Positions 7,954 through 15,733 of a DNA stretch of 64,000 nt are shown here, in pieces. This DNA is from Clostridia bacterium (GTDB lineage: Bacteria; Bacillota_A; Clostridia; Christensenellales; Aristaeellaceae): assembly GCA_017530275.1 (NCBI GenBank), contig JAFXMP010000233.1, positions 1 to 64,000 on the forward strand, in the 5' to 3' direction. The translations under genes were made by a program, and so were the position numbers. The notes below the pieces were generated by a model, which saw nothing but the letters and a program-made list of their open reading frames with translations, made no database searches and was not told where the DNA came from. Each line of letters starts with the position of its first letter. Within the stretch, counting starts at the first letter, position 1.

Positions 7954-9341
7954 ACGGTTTTCTCCTCGTAAGCGATTTTATTCAGCGCGTTCAGGTAGGC
8001 CCGGATGGCCGCGCCGATGATGTCGGAGGAAATACCCTTGCCCGCGTACACCTTGCCGCCGTGGCGCAGCTTCACCAGGGCGTCGCCCATGGCCTCCCGG
8101 TTCTGGGTGACGGCGGCGATCTGGAAATCGTCCATTTCAAAGTGGCGGCCGATGATCTGTTCGATGGCGCGGAAGGCGGCGTCGATGGGGCCGTCCCCGG
8201 CGCACAGGCCGGTGAGGGCTTCGCCCCGCTTGTCCAGCGTCACGTGGGCGGAGGGGGTGATGGTGTTGCCGCTGTTTACCAGATAGTTTTTCAGCCGGTA
8301 GGTGGGGGGCACCTGCCGCACGGCGGACAGCACGATGGCTTCCAGCTCCGCCCGGCTCAGGGCCCGGCCCCGGCTTTCCCGTTCCACCGCTTCCTGAGCG
8401 TGCGTCCTGTCGTCCTCGTCCAGATCGTAACCCAAATCGAGGATGGCTTTCAGCAGCGCTTCGCCGCTGGCTTCGGCGGCAAGGCCCGCTGCACCCTTGG
8501 GGGCGGAACCGGCGGAGATCACCCGGCCCGGCGCCGCTGTGAGCAAAGCTTCCAATTCGCCCGCCGTGCGGTCCACCCGGGTGATGTCCAGGCTGCTTTC
8601 CAGCTTCAAATCAGCGCCCCGGGCCCGCAGCAGCCGGGCCATCCCGGCGGCGGAAAGAGAGGTTTCGTCGTTATACGCGGTTTTGATTTCGTCGGCCCCG
8701 GCCTGCAAGGCGGCGGCGGCGCAGGATATCGCCATGCCCAGCTCGTTGCCGCAGCGCACGGCAATCACAGTATCCGGCCCTACTGCTTCCCGTGCGGCTT
8801 TCACCAGGGCGGCGATTTCCTCCGGCAGGGACAGCCCGGCGGCGTCCTCCAAGGTGATACGGCCAGCCCCCGCGTTCAGCGCCGCCTTGATGGCCTCGAC
8901 GGCGTAGGGCAGCTCGGCCCTTGTGATGTCGCCGCAGACGAATTCCACGTCGTCGCACAGCTTTTTGGCGGCGGCCACCAGCTCGGCGATCCGCTCCAGG
9001 GCCTTGGGGGGCTTCAAATGGCAGATGTATTCCAACTGGGCGGCGGTGAGGGGCATCGCTACGATCAGCCGGGGGTGGGCGGCGTTTTTTACAGCGTCCC
9101 AGGCGCGGGCCACGCTGTCCACGGTCAATCCCGTCTGACAGGCCAGGGCCCCGCGTTTCACTGTGCCGCACAGGGACCGCATCAAAAGCATATCCGCTTC
9201 CTGCTCGGTGAGCCGGGGCATTTCCACGGCGTTCAAGCCCAGGTGGTCCAGTTTCCGGGCAGCTTCCAGCTTCTGCCGGAATCCGGCGGAACGGGCGGCG
9301 GGGGTGAGCAGCGTTTGATCCGAAAAGGAAATGGAGCGCAT
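7950..9341 (-). CDS. LeuA-like protein lacking the catalytic motifs (2-isopropylmalate synthase paralog)
   Basis: The 463-residue protein aligns along its length with 2-isopropylmalate synthase: DDVEFVCGD, NAGAGRITLEDAAGLSLPEE and LGMAISCAAAALQAGA in the barrel, and YLVNSGNTITPSAHVTL, GDGPIDAAFRAIEQI and GKGISSDIIGAA in the C-terminal leucine-sensing domain. The active site is gone. The usual TLRDGEQ is SDQTLLTPAA, so Arg, Asp and Gly of the RDG motif are replaced, and the metal-binding HxH is Arg196-Cys-Gly198. GERAGN is also absent. It is therefore unlikely to condense acetyl-CoA with 2-oxoisovalerate; it may be a regulator, a decoy subunit, or an enzyme of changed chemistry. A leucine T-box lies upstream and an acyl-CoA-ligase fusion is coupled downstream. 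Confidence 0.8.
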   Translation of the reverse strand: MRSISFSDQTLLTPAARSAGFRQKLEAARKLDHLGLNAVEMPRLTEQEADMLLMRSLCGTVKRGALACQTGLTVDSVARAWDAVKNAAHPRLIVAMPLTAAQLEYICHLKPPKALERIAELVAAAKKLCDDVEFVCGDITRAELPYAVEAIKAALNAGAGRITLEDAAGLSLPEEIAALVKAAREAVGPDTVIAVRCGNELGMAISCAAAALQAGADEIKTAYNDETSLSAAGMARLLRARGADLKLESSLDITRVDRTAGELEALLTAAPGRVISAGSAPKGAAGLAAEASGEALLKAILDLGYDLDEDDRTHAQEAVERESRGRALSRAELEAIVLSAVRQVPPTYRLKNYLVNSGNTITPSAHVTLDKRGEALTGLCAGDGPIDAAFRAIEQIIGRHFEMDDFQIAAVTQNREAMGDALVKLRHGGKVYAGKGISSDIIGAAIRAYLNALNKIAYEEKTV

Positions 9342-9355
9342 AAGGTGATCCTCCT

Positions 9356-9478
9356 TAAAGATAAGAGTTGAGAGTTGGGAGTTGAGAGTTGAGATGATAT
9401 AGTGCTCATCATGGGAGAATTACGTTTTGATCGACGAGATAAATCTCAACTCTCAACTCTTAACTCTCCACTCTCAAC
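9356..9478. repeat. dispersed inverted repeat, copy 2 (GAGAGTTGA arms)
   Basis: The left arm (9361-9392) is a run of words like AGAGTTGAGAGTTGGGAG, and the right arm (9441-9478) carries AATCTCAACTCTCAACTCTT and more of the same. The spacer begins GATGATATAGTGCTCATCAT. It lies in the leader of the LeuA-like gene, between the T-box terminator and the start codon, so it is transcribed and would form a long hairpin just upstream of the ribosome site CTTTAAGGAGG. Confidence 0.75.
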
Positions 9479-9479
9479 A

Positions 9480-9750
9480 CAGAAAAACGTCCCCAAAGCG
9501 CTTCTGCGCTTCAGGGACGATAAAGCAATCTTTACCGCGGTACCACCCTTGTTGCCGCTTGAATATCGGCCTGCTCATGGGACTCATGCAAGTCCTCCGC
9601 CATGATAACGGGGCGATCCGGAACGCCTTACTGCATCTGTTCAGGCGCTCAGCTCGGGAGTGAGACCGCGCTTTCCCCGCGTCATTGGCTTGCACCGGCC
9701 GCCAACTCTCTGATCTGCCAAAGGAAAGGCTTAACTCCGTCAAAGCGATT
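9480..9750 (-). promoter_or_regulatory. T-box riboswitch, leucine type (specifier CTC)
   Basis: On the minus strand the T-box sequence AAGGGTGGTACCGCGG is at 9535-9550. Stem I carries CAGAGAG and GGTGCAA elements. Comparing the 3' side of stem I with known leaders (specifier, purine, then CTCCnGAGC) puts the specifier codon CTC (Leu) at 9664-9662, just before ACTCCCGAGCTG. A promoter precedes it, with TTGACA (minus strand) at 9784-9779 and TAAAAT at 9762-9757, 16 bases apart. Uncharged tRNA-Leu would favour the antiterminator and expression of the LeuA-like gene and its coupled partner. Confidence 0.92.
9483..9519 (-). terminator. T-box terminator hairpin
   Basis: Minus-strand CGTCCCTGAAGCGC, a short loop and GCGCTTTGGGGACG pair at 9488-9519, followed by a run of T. 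This is the expression platform of the leucine T-box; part of its 5' side would otherwise form the antiterminator with the T-box bulge. Confidence 0.9.
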
Positions 9751-9839
9751 AAGAACATTTTATCCGGTTTGCGGTTTTTGTCAATACCGGGAAGCGTAAT
9801 AACGATTGTTTTTTTCTTGCCTGTGAAAAACGGTCGGTT

Positions 9840-11489
9840 TTATTCCACTGCGATGAGGTAGTAGTACAAGGGCTGACCGCCGGCGTGCACTTCCACGTCG
9901 CAGTCCGGGCACATTTCGCCGATTTCCTCCGCCAGGGCCTGGGCGTCGGCTTCCTGGGTATCCTGGCCGTAGTACACGGTGATCAGGCCGTCGTCCTCGG
10001 TGACGATGGCTTTCACCAGCTCGATGGCTACATCGTGCACATTATCGGCCTTGTAGGCCACCTTGCCGTTGTGCAGGCCGATGATATCCCCTTCGTTGAT
10101 GTGCATATCCTCAAATTCGCTGTCCCGCACGGCATAGGTGATGGTGCCGGTGCGCACCCGTTGGGCCGCTTCCTCCATGCGGGCGGCGTTTTCTTCGGCG
10201 GACAGGTCAGGCTGAAACGCCACCGCCGCAGCGATGCCCATGGCAACGTTCTTGGTGGGGATCACGATCACGTTTTTATCGGAAATCTGCGCTGCCTGAT
10301 TGGCGGCCAGGATCACGTTGCCGTTGTTGGGGAAAACGAAAATGGTTTCGGCGTTCACCGAATCGATGGCCTTCTGTAAATCTTCGATGGAGGGGTTCAT
10401 GGTTTGTCCGCCCTCCACGATGGCGTCCACCTGCAAATCCTTCAGGATGCTGGAGAAGCCCTCGCCCAGGGATACGCTCACCATGCCGTAGGGTTTGGGC
10501 GGTTCGGAAGCGTGGGCCGCGGCTTCGGCTTCTTCCTTGGCGCGGCGGAGCTGCAGCAAATTCTGGATCTCCACTTGATTCAGTTCACCCAGTTCCGTGC
10601 CGTATTGCAGCACCCGGCCGGGATCGGCGGTGTGCACGTGCACCTTGTAGCCGTTTTCTTCCTTCTCTAAAAGCACGGTATCGCCGATGCGGTTCAGGCG
10701 GCGGCGGAAATGGTCGATTTCGCTTTCCGGCACGGTGTCCGGGATGTGATCGAGGGTGAAAGCCACGTGATAGGCGAATTTGATTTCTTCCAGAGCTTCG
10801 TGGTCATCCGTAAATTCCACCGCTTTGCCGTTACTTTCTTCCTGAGGAGCAATGGAGTCGATGGATTCGCCCCGCAGCACGGCGGCGTAGCCGGTGTAAA
10901 TCAGCAGCAACCCGTAGCCGCCGGCGTCCACCACCCCCGCCTGCTTGAGCACGGGCAGCATTTCCGGCGTGCGCTTCAAAATGGCGTCGCCGCTTTGCAG
11001 GATCACGGTGAAAAGCGCGTCGTAATCGTTGGGGGCCAACTGGGCCTGACGCACGGCGTCTTCGGCGATGGTGCGCGCCACGGTCAGGATGGTGCCCTCC
11101 TTGGGCTTCATTACCGCTTTATAGGCGGTTTCCGCACCCTTTTGCAGGGCGGCGGCAAATTCCACGGGCGTGATCTGCTCCACGCCCTTTAAAGCTTTGG
11201 CAAAGCCGCGGTAAAGCTGGCTGGTGATCACGCCGCTGTTGCCTCGGGCGCCCCGCAGCGCGCCCTTACTCAGGGCTTCCGCCGCTTCGCCCGCGCTGGT
11301 AAATTCCTTGCTGTTGATCTCCCGGGTGGCGCTGCTCATGGTCAAGGACATATTGGTGCCCGTATCGCCGTCCGGCACGGGGAACACGTTCAGCGCGTCC
11401 ACCGCTTCCCGGTTTTTTTCCAGTAAGGCCGCCCCTGCCAGGACCATTTCCCGCAGCAGCAGCCCGTCGATTGACTGTACCTGTATCAA
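9840..11489 (-). CDS. fakA: DhaL-domain fatty acid kinase subunit (FakA/YloV)
   Basis: The 549-residue protein has an N-terminal DAK2/DhaL nucleotide-binding domain (NVFPVPDGDTGTNMSLTM holds the Asp-Gly-Asp-Thr Mg/ATP site; ALRGARGNSGVITSQ follows) and a C-terminal region with VEGGQTMNPS and FPNNGNVILAA, as in YloV/FakA. The family phosphorylates fatty acids held by a FakB (DegV) carrier to feed phospholipid synthesis. The start is TTG with GGAGG eight bases upstream. It lies 31 bp downstream of an Asp23 gene, an order conserved across Bacillota. No FakB gene is in the window. Confidence 0.93.
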   Translation of the reverse strand: MIQVQSIDGLLLREMVLAGAALLEKNREAVDALNVFPVPDGDTGTNMSLTMSSATREINSKEFTSAGEAAEALSKGALRGARGNSGVITSQLYRGFAKALKGVEQITPVEFAAALQKGAETAYKAVMKPKEGTILTVARTIAEDAVRQAQLAPNDYDALFTVILQSGDAILKRTPEMLPVLKQAGVVDAGGYGLLLIYTGYAAVLRGESIDSIAPQEESNGKAVEFTDDHEALEEIKFAYHVAFTLDHIPDTVPESEIDHFRRRLNRIGDTVLLEKEENGYKVHVHTADPGRVLQYGTELGELNQVEIQNLLQLRRAKEEAEAAAHASEPPKPYGMVSVSLGEGFSSILKDLQVDAIVEGGQTMNPSIEDLQKAIDSVNAETIFVFPNNGNVILAANQAAQISDKNVIVIPTKNVAMGIAAAVAFQPDLSAEENAARMEEAAQRVRTGTITYAVRDSEFEDMHINEGDIIGLHNGKVAYKADNVHDVAIELVKAIVTEDDGLITVYYGQDTQEADAQALAEEIGEMCPDCDVEVHAGGQPLYYYLIAVE

Positions 11490-11520
11490 AAGGTTTCCCT
11501 CCGTTCACGCGTGGACAGTG

Positions 11521-11871
11521 TTAAATGCGGATGCCTTCCACGGAAATGTTGACGGAGCGGACCTTGACCCCCGTCATGCTTTCCAGCTTATAGCGTACTA
11601 CCTCTACGATGGTTTTGCAAACCTCGGCCACAGAAATGCCGTATTCCACCACGATGAACAGATCCACGTCCAATTGATCGTCCACCATGCGCAGCTGTAC
11701 GCCTTTGCTTAAGTTTTCGCGGCCCAGCCATTCTACCAGGCCGTCCTTGGCGCGCTTGGAGGACATGGCCACGATACCGTAGCACTCCAGCGCCGCATAA
11801 CCAACGACCTTGAGCATCACGTCTTCCGCGATATAGATGGTGCCCATGTCATTTTTGATTTTGCAATCCAT
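11521..11871 (-). CDS. Asp23/Gls24 family protein (YloU-like)
   Basis: The 116-residue protein is a single Asp23 domain: IYIAEDVMLKVVGYAALECYGI at the start, DLFIVVEYGISVAEVC in the middle and VKVRSVNISVEGIRI at the end. Such proteins form membrane-associated envelope-stress complexes and are often encoded just before YloV/FakA, as here. AAGGAGG lies nine bases before the ATG. A good minus-strand promoter and a 10-bp hairpin at the mRNA 5' end precede it. Confidence 0.92.
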   Translation of the reverse strand: MDCKIKNDMGTIYIAEDVMLKVVGYAALECYGIVAMSSKRAKDGLVEWLGRENLSKGVQLRMVDDQLDVDLFIVVEYGISVAEVCKTIVEVVRYKLESMTGVKVRSVNISVEGIRI

Positions 11872-11897
11872 GATGCGAACCTCCTTGAAGCCGGTTC

Positions 11898-11922
11898 TGA
11901 TCCAGAGGGACGCTCTGGATCA
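11898..11922 (-). promoter_or_regulatory. perfect 10-bp hairpin at the 5' end of the Asp23/fakA mRNA
   Basis: TGATCCAGAG and CTCTGGATCA pair around a five-base loop. The predicted transcription start from the promoter at 11929-11957 falls at the edge of this hairpin, so it would cap the mRNA. It has no T-run, so it is more likely a stabilising element or protein operator than a terminator. Confidence 0.5.
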
Positions 11923-11928
11923 ATCTAT

Positions 11929-11957
11929 AGTATACTGTATTTTGGCCGGGGATGCAA
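11929..11957 (-). promoter_or_regulatory. sigma-A-type promoter for the Asp23/fakA operon
   Basis: Minus-strand TTGCAT (11957-11952) and TATACT (11934-11929) are separated by 17 bases. Confidence 0.75.
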
Positions 11958-12013
11958 GGGCCGAAACGGTCATGGAGGAAATTTGTGTATGAGCGGGCCA
12001 ATGGGATGGAAAT

Positions 12014-12136
12014 AACGCTTTAAGTCAGAGTGGAGAGTTAAGAGTGGAGAGTTGAGATGATATAGTGATTATCACAAGAGATTCCTATTGATTGACTATA
12101 TATCTCAACTCTCAACTCTCCGCTCTCAACTCTCGT
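12014..12136. repeat. dispersed inverted repeat, copy 3 (GAGAGTTGA arms)
   Basis: The left side reads CTTTAAGTCAGAGTGGAGAG followed by repeated GAGAGTTAAGAGTGGAGAG words. The spacer starts GATGATATAGTGATTATCAC. The right side (12100-12135) is CTCAACTCTCAACTCTCCGC and similar. It lies between the promoter of the Asp23 operon and the terminator of the rubredoxin gene. Confidence 0.75.
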
Positions 12137-12142
12137 TTGCAC

Positions 12143-12168
12143 AGAAAAAACCCCGCAAAACAGCGGGG
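12143..12168 (-). terminator. intrinsic terminator of the rubredoxin gene
   Basis: On the minus strand CCCCGC-TGTTTT-GCGGGG is followed directly by six T. It lies 18 bp after the rubredoxin stop codon. Confidence 0.9.
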
Positions 12169-12186
12169 CTTTCGGGAATCAATGCT

Positions 12187-12342
12187 TTAGGCGGGAGTAA
12201 AGGCGTCTTTGCCCAGGCCGCAGACGGGGCATACCCAATCCTCGGGAATATCTTCCCACTTGGTGCCGGGAGCGATGCCGCCTTCGGGATCGCCCACTTC
12301 GGGATCATAGATGTAACCGCAGGGGCACTCGTACTTTTCCAT
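12187..12342 (-). CDS. rubredoxin
   Basis: The 51-residue protein carries the two iron-binding knuckles, [18 protein letters not shown] near the start (C-x2-C variant with an extra Gly: CPCGY) and [13 protein letters not shown] near the end, with the [10 protein letters not shown] segment usual in rubredoxins. It is a one-electron carrier in anaerobes, often in oxygen and peroxide detoxification. GGAGG precedes the ATG by seven bases. A frame extending 35 codons further upstream has no ribosome site and no homology. Confidence 0.95.
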   Translation of the reverse strand: MEKYECPCGYIYDPEVGDPEGGIAPGTKWEDIPEDWVCPVCGLGKDAFTPA

Positions 12343-12428
12343 GATATTTCCTCCTTGCACGGAGGGACTTTGCCCTCCAGATTCTGGCTTCATTATATCC
12401 GTTTTTTTGGAAAGAAGCAAGAGAGAAA

Positions 12429-12683
12429 TTAATCCTCCGGGAACCATTGGGAGGTTTCGGCGGCGCTTCCGGCGTCCTCCGCCGCATGTTCACGCAGAAA
12501 GAAAGCCTGCAGATCGGGACTTTCGTTTTTAAGCTTCAGAATGGCTTCCCGGCTCAGGGCCTGACCGTCGCCCTGGCAGGCATAGCACCGGTACAGGCAT
12601 TGGGGACAGATACAGCAATTGTCCCGTTCCGAATGGATCATGTAGCTTTCGATCTCCTCACAGCGCGGGCATCCACAGCGCAT
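12429..12683 (-). CDS. small cysteine-rich protein, probable zinc ribbon
   Basis: The 84-residue protein has CGCPRC at 3-8 and [14 protein letters not shown] at about 23-36, giving several CxxC pairs that could bind zinc. The remainder ([20 protein letters not shown]) looks like a helix and the C-terminus is acidic. I do not recognise a family. It precedes rubredoxin on the same strand with an 86-bp gap and may share its transcript. The ribosome site GGCGGTGA is moderate. Confidence 0.6.
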   Translation of the reverse strand: MRCGCPRCEEIESYMIHSERDNCCICPQCLYRCYACQGDGQALSREAILKLKNESPDLQAFFLREHAAEDAGSAAETSQWFPED

Positions 12684-12799
12684 ACGATCACCGCCTATCA
12701 GTTTTTCTACAAAATTATACTACATGAGACAGAAAATGAAAATATGCAGTTTTGAATGCATAAAAACAATTTAGATGCAATTTCAAGCAGGAAGGACGC

Positions 12800-12827
12800 T
12801 TGACAAGGACGGACCGGGCAGTATAAT
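12800..12827 (+). promoter_or_regulatory. promoter of the lysine-riboswitch ABC operon
   Basis: TTGACA at 12800-12805 and TATAAT at 12822-12827 are both perfect consensus boxes, 16 bases apart. Confidence 0.9.
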
Positions 12828-12845
12828 GAATGCAAGCCCGGCAAA

Positions 12846-13022
12846 TCGGGCGGAATAGAGGCGCGGCGGACATGAGTACCGCGGGGGAGCCCGGCCGGGG
12901 CTGTGAACCTGTGGGAAAGGGGACGCCGCCGAAACGCGCCGATCCCGGGCAGGACGCGCGTTGGGCCGGAGGAGAATATCCTTTGGACTGTCATGGCCAG
13001 GCCATGGAGCGCTATTCAACGT
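12846..13022 (+). promoter_or_regulatory. lysine riboswitch (L-box)
   Basis: The conserved core is present in order: AATAGAGGCGCGG, ATGAGTACC, CTGTGAACC, GAAAGGGGACGCCGCCGAA, GTTGGGCCGG, GGACTGTC and GGAGCGCTAT. Helix P1 pairs GAATAG (12853-12858) with CTATTC (13012-13017). Known L-boxes bind lysine and turn off lysine synthesis or import genes. Here a terminator follows directly, so lysine should stop transcription of the ABC importer downstream. Confidence 0.95.
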
Positions 13023-13045
13023 TGTTCCTTTTGATAGGAAGTAAG

Positions 13046-13079
13046 CGGCGAATGGCCCAGCCATTCCCCGTATTTTTTT
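13046..13079 (+). terminator. lysine riboswitch terminator
   Basis: CGGCGAATGGC pairs with GCCATTCCCCG around CCA (one C-C mismatch), followed by TATTTTTTT. It lies between the aptamer and the ribosome site and forms the off state. Confidence 0.92.
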
Positions 13080-13105
13080 ACGTAAACGACAAGGAGGAAA
13101 AGAAC

Positions 13106-13915
13106 ATGAAGAAACTGATCGCTGTGCTGTGCATCCTGGCGCTGGCCCTGAGCGTGAGCTCCGCTTTAGCGGAAGGCGTGCTGCGGGTGGGTATGGAATG
13201 CGGCTATGCCCCTTATAACTGGCAGCAGGTGGCTGAAACGGAATACACCGCCAAAATTGCCGACGGCAGCGGCTACGCCGATGGCTACGACGTGCAGATT
13301 GCCCGCCGCATCGCAGACGCCCTGGGCATGGAACTTGAAATCGTGAAAACCGAATGGGACGGCCTGATCCCCTCCGTGCTCAGCGGCAACATTGATATGA
13401 TCATCGCCGGCATGAGCCCCACCGCCGAGCGCAAAATGACCATTGATTTCACCGATCACTATTACCAGAGCGAATTGGTGGTGGTAGTGCGGAAGGACGG
13501 CGCGTTTGCCAACGCCAAGACCCTTTCCGATCTGTCCGGCGCTGTCATCTGCGCCCAGCTGAACACCTTCCACGATACGGTCATCGACCAGATCCCCGGC
13601 GTTGTCCATGATATTCCCCGCGAAACCTTCCCGGCCATGATCGTGAACCTGCTCAGCGGCGCCATCGACGGCTACATTGCCGAGCGTCCCGGCGCGGAAG
13701 CCGACGTGATGGCCAACCCCACCCTCACCTACGTGCAGTTTGAAGCGGGCCAGGGCTTTGAAGCTTCCGAGGACGACACCGCTATCGCCATCGGCCTGGC
13801 TTACGGCAGCCCCTATAAGGACGCCATCAACAAAGCCCTTTCTGAAATCAGCGAGGACGAGCGCGTGCAGATCATGCTGGACGCTACCGCCCGGCAGCCC
13901 CTGGTGGCGGAATAA
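13106..13915 (+). CDS. amino-acid ABC transporter substrate-binding protein, probably for lysine
   Basis: The 269-residue product begins with a signal peptide (MKKLIAVLCILALALSVSS, then ALA before the cut). It has the family 3 solute-binding pattern: LRVGMECGYAPYNW, GYDVQIARRIADALG, VKTEWDGLIPSVLSGNIDMI and a Lys/Arg-type MSPTAERKMTIDFTDHYY segment. The start at 13106 is preceded by AAGGAGG. Because a lysine riboswitch controls the operon, the ligand is most likely lysine (perhaps arginine or ornithine as well). The permease and ATPase follow at once. Confidence 0.95.
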   Translation: MKKLIAVLCILALALSVSSALAEGVLRVGMECGYAPYNWQQVAETEYTAKIADGSGYADGYDVQIARRIADALGMELEIVKTEWDGLIPSVLSGNIDMIIAGMSPTAERKMTIDFTDHYYQSELVVVVRKDGAFANAKTLSDLSGAVICAQLNTFHDTVIDQIPGVVHDIPRETFPAMIVNLLSGAIDGYIAERPGAEADVMANPTLTYVQFEAGQGFEASEDDTAIAIGLAYGSPYKDAINKALSEISEDERVQIMLDATARQPLVAE

Positions 13916-13931
13916 TCGAAAAACAGTTTTT

Positions 13932-13976
13932 CTGGGGGAAACCGCTCTTTGAAGTTCAAAGAGCGGTTTCCCCCAG
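13932..13976. repeat. GGGGG...CCCCC palindrome, copy A
   Basis: A perfect inverted repeat of 22 bases per arm around one base: CTGGGGGAAACCGCTCTTTG on the left and its complement on the right. It lies between the substrate-binding protein and permease genes of the lysine importer, just before CCGAGAAA, the same flank as the copy at 63560 read on the minus strand. There is no T-run, so it may slow rather than stop RNA polymerase, or protect the upstream mRNA and raise the amount of binding protein. Confidence 0.85.
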
Positions 13977-14033
13977 ACCCCTTTCCGAGAAAAACGAATC
14001 GGAAGGAAACGATTTCATAGAGGAGTGAATTCA

Positions 14034-14831
14034 TTGCCTGCTAACATCCCCACCACGTTTTTTGGCTGGGTGCAGTTCCTGATCGATAAATACGGCGAAC
14101 TGTTCCTGCGCGGCACGGGCGTAACGCTGCTGGTAGCCCTCACGGGCACGGTGCTGGGCTTTTTGATCGGCCTGCTGGTGGCCATCGTGCGCACCATTCC
14201 CCTGCCCAAGGGAAACGCCCTGCGTAAAGCGCCGCTGAAAATCGTCCACATCCTGCTGAACGTATATATCGAAGTGTTCCGCGGCACGCCCATGATCGTG
14301 CAGAGCATGGTAATCTACTATGGCTCCATGATGGTGGGCATTTTGAAGCGCGGCGCGCCGGTGCTGCCCGCCGCCATTTTTATCGTGTCGGTGAACACGG
14401 GCGCGTACATGGCCGAAATCATTCGCGGCGGCATCATCAGCGTGGACGCGGGCCAGAAGGAGGCCGCCACCGCCATCGGCATGACCCACTGGCAGGCCAT
14501 GGTGAAGGTGGTGCTGCCCCAGGCGGTGCGGAACATCATGCCCTCCATCGGCAACGAATTCGTGGTGAATATCAAGGATTCCAGCGTGCTGAACGTGATT
14601 TCCCTGAACGAACTGTATTTTACCGGCAAAGGCGCGGCGGGCACCTACGGGCGGTACTTTGAATCCTTCTTCGTCATCGCCTGCATTTACCTGATCCTGA
14701 CGTTTACGGTGACGCGCCTGCTGCGGCTGCTGGAAAAGAAAATGGACGGAAGCCGAAATTATACCATCTACGGCTCCCAGAGCGACAGCCACGCCAGCAT
14801 CACCATTTATGAAGAAGGGGAGGAGGCGTAA
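14034..14831 (+). CDS. amino-acid ABC transporter permease
   Basis: The 265-residue membrane protein has the HisM/GlnP pattern: about five transmembrane segments, YIEVFRGTPMIVQSMVIYY, and the EAA loop GQKEAATAIGMTHWQAMVKV followed by VLPQAVRNIMPSIGNEF. The start is TTG at 14034, eight bases after AGGAG. A GTG at 14025 overlaps that ribosome site and cannot be used with it. It should form the channel of the lysine importer. The last 25 residues are a charged tail. Confidence 0.93.
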   Translation: MPANIPTTFFGWVQFLIDKYGELFLRGTGVTLLVALTGTVLGFLIGLLVAIVRTIPLPKGNALRKAPLKIVHILLNVYIEVFRGTPMIVQSMVIYYGSMMVGILKRGAPVLPAAIFIVSVNTGAYMAEIIRGGIISVDAGQKEAATAIGMTHWQAMVKVVLPQAVRNIMPSIGNEFVVNIKDSSVLNVISLNELYFTGKGAAGTYGRYFESFFVIACIYLILTFTVTRLLRLLEKKMDGSRNYTIYGSQSDSHASITIYEEGEEA

Positions 14832-14834
14832 CCG

Positions 14835-15578
14835 ATGGCGGACAACATCTTAGAGATCAGGCACCTGGTCAAGAGCTTCGGCGACCATCAGGTGCTGCGG
14901 GACATTTGCTTTGAAGTCAAGCAGGGCGAGGTCATCTGCATCATCGGTTCCTCCGGCTCAGGCAAAAGCACGCTGCTGCGCTGCGTCAATTTCTTAGAGC
15001 AGCCCACCGGCGGGGAGATTCTGTATCATGGCAAGAACGCGGAGACGGAATGGAAGCGTACCCTGTACAACAGCAAGGTGGGCATGGTGTTCCAATCCTT
15101 TAACCTGTTCGGCAACATGAACGTGCTGGAAAACTGCGTGCTGGGGCAGATGCAGGTATTAAAGACCAAGCGCGCCGACGCGGAAAAACGGGCGGTGCAG
15201 TACCTGGAAAAGGTAGGTATGGGGGCCTACCGCCACGCCCGGCCCGCCCAGCTGTCCGGCGGACAAAAGCAGCGGGCGGCTATCGCCCGGGCCCTGTGCA
15301 TGGAGCCGGAGGTGCTGCTCTTTGACGAACCCACCAGCGCCCTGGACCCCGAAATGGTGGGCGAGGTGCTGAACGTCATGCAGGATCTGGCTTCCGGCGG
15401 CATGACCATGTTGATCGTCACCCACGAAATGAGCTTCGCCCGGGATGTTGCAAGCCGTGTGCTGTTTATGGACGGCGGCGTGATTCTGGAGGACGAGCCG
15501 CCCCATGTGCTGTTTACCGCCCCCAAGCAGCAGCGCACCCAGGAGTTTTTGAAGCGCGTGCTGTCCCGGCAGCTTTGA
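14835..15578 (+). CDS. amino-acid ABC transporter ATP-binding protein
   Basis: The 247-residue ATPase has Walker [10 protein letters not shown] (about 37-45), the Q-loop [16 protein letters not shown], signature [15 protein letters not shown], Walker [14 protein letters not shown] and the switch His in [13 protein letters not shown]. It matches GlnQ/ArtP-type polar amino acid importers. The ATG lies three bases after the permease stop and has GGGGAGGAGG upstream. It completes the lysine-riboswitch operon. Confidence 0.96.
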   Translation: MADNILEIRHLVKSFGDHQVLRDICFEVKQGEVICIIGSSGSGKSTLLRCVNFLEQPTGGEILYHGKNAETEWKRTLYNSKVGMVFQSFNLFGNMNVLENCVLGQMQVLKTKRADAEKRAVQYLEKVGMGAYRHARPAQLSGGQKQRAAIARALCMEPEVLLFDEPTSALDPEMVGEVLNVMQDLASGGMTMLIVTHEMSFARDVASRVLFMDGGVILEDEPPHVLFTAPKQQRTQEFLKRVLSRQL

Positions 15579-15591
15579 AGCCCGCCTTTTT

Positions 15592-15628
15592 GCCGTTTCT
15601 TCCGCATAGCGGAGGAAGCGGCGTTTTT
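15592..15628 (+). terminator. intrinsic terminator of the lysine importer operon
   Basis: GCCGTTTCTTCCGC and GCGGAGGAAGCGGC pair around ATA with a few G-T pairs, followed by GTTTTT. Confidence 0.88.
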
Positions 15629-15652
15629 GCATGGAAAGAAGCAAGAAAAGGC

Positions 15653-15681
15653 TTGTCATCCTGGGAGAGACAGAGTATACT
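15653..15681 (+). promoter_or_regulatory. promoter for the TIM-barrel epimerase gene
   Basis: TTGTCA at 15653-15658 and TATACT at 15676-15681 are 17 bases apart. Confidence 0.8.
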
Positions 15682-15733
15682 TGAACGGTAAAAACAGTGT
15701 ATTTTGACAGCGGTGCGGGATCGAGGTGAGAAA

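Noticed and set aside
1384..11871. A single leucine-regulated operon including ilvE
   Set aside because: Repeats, gene spacing and functionally unrelated genes separate ilvE from the T-box unit, and no second T-box lies before ilvE.
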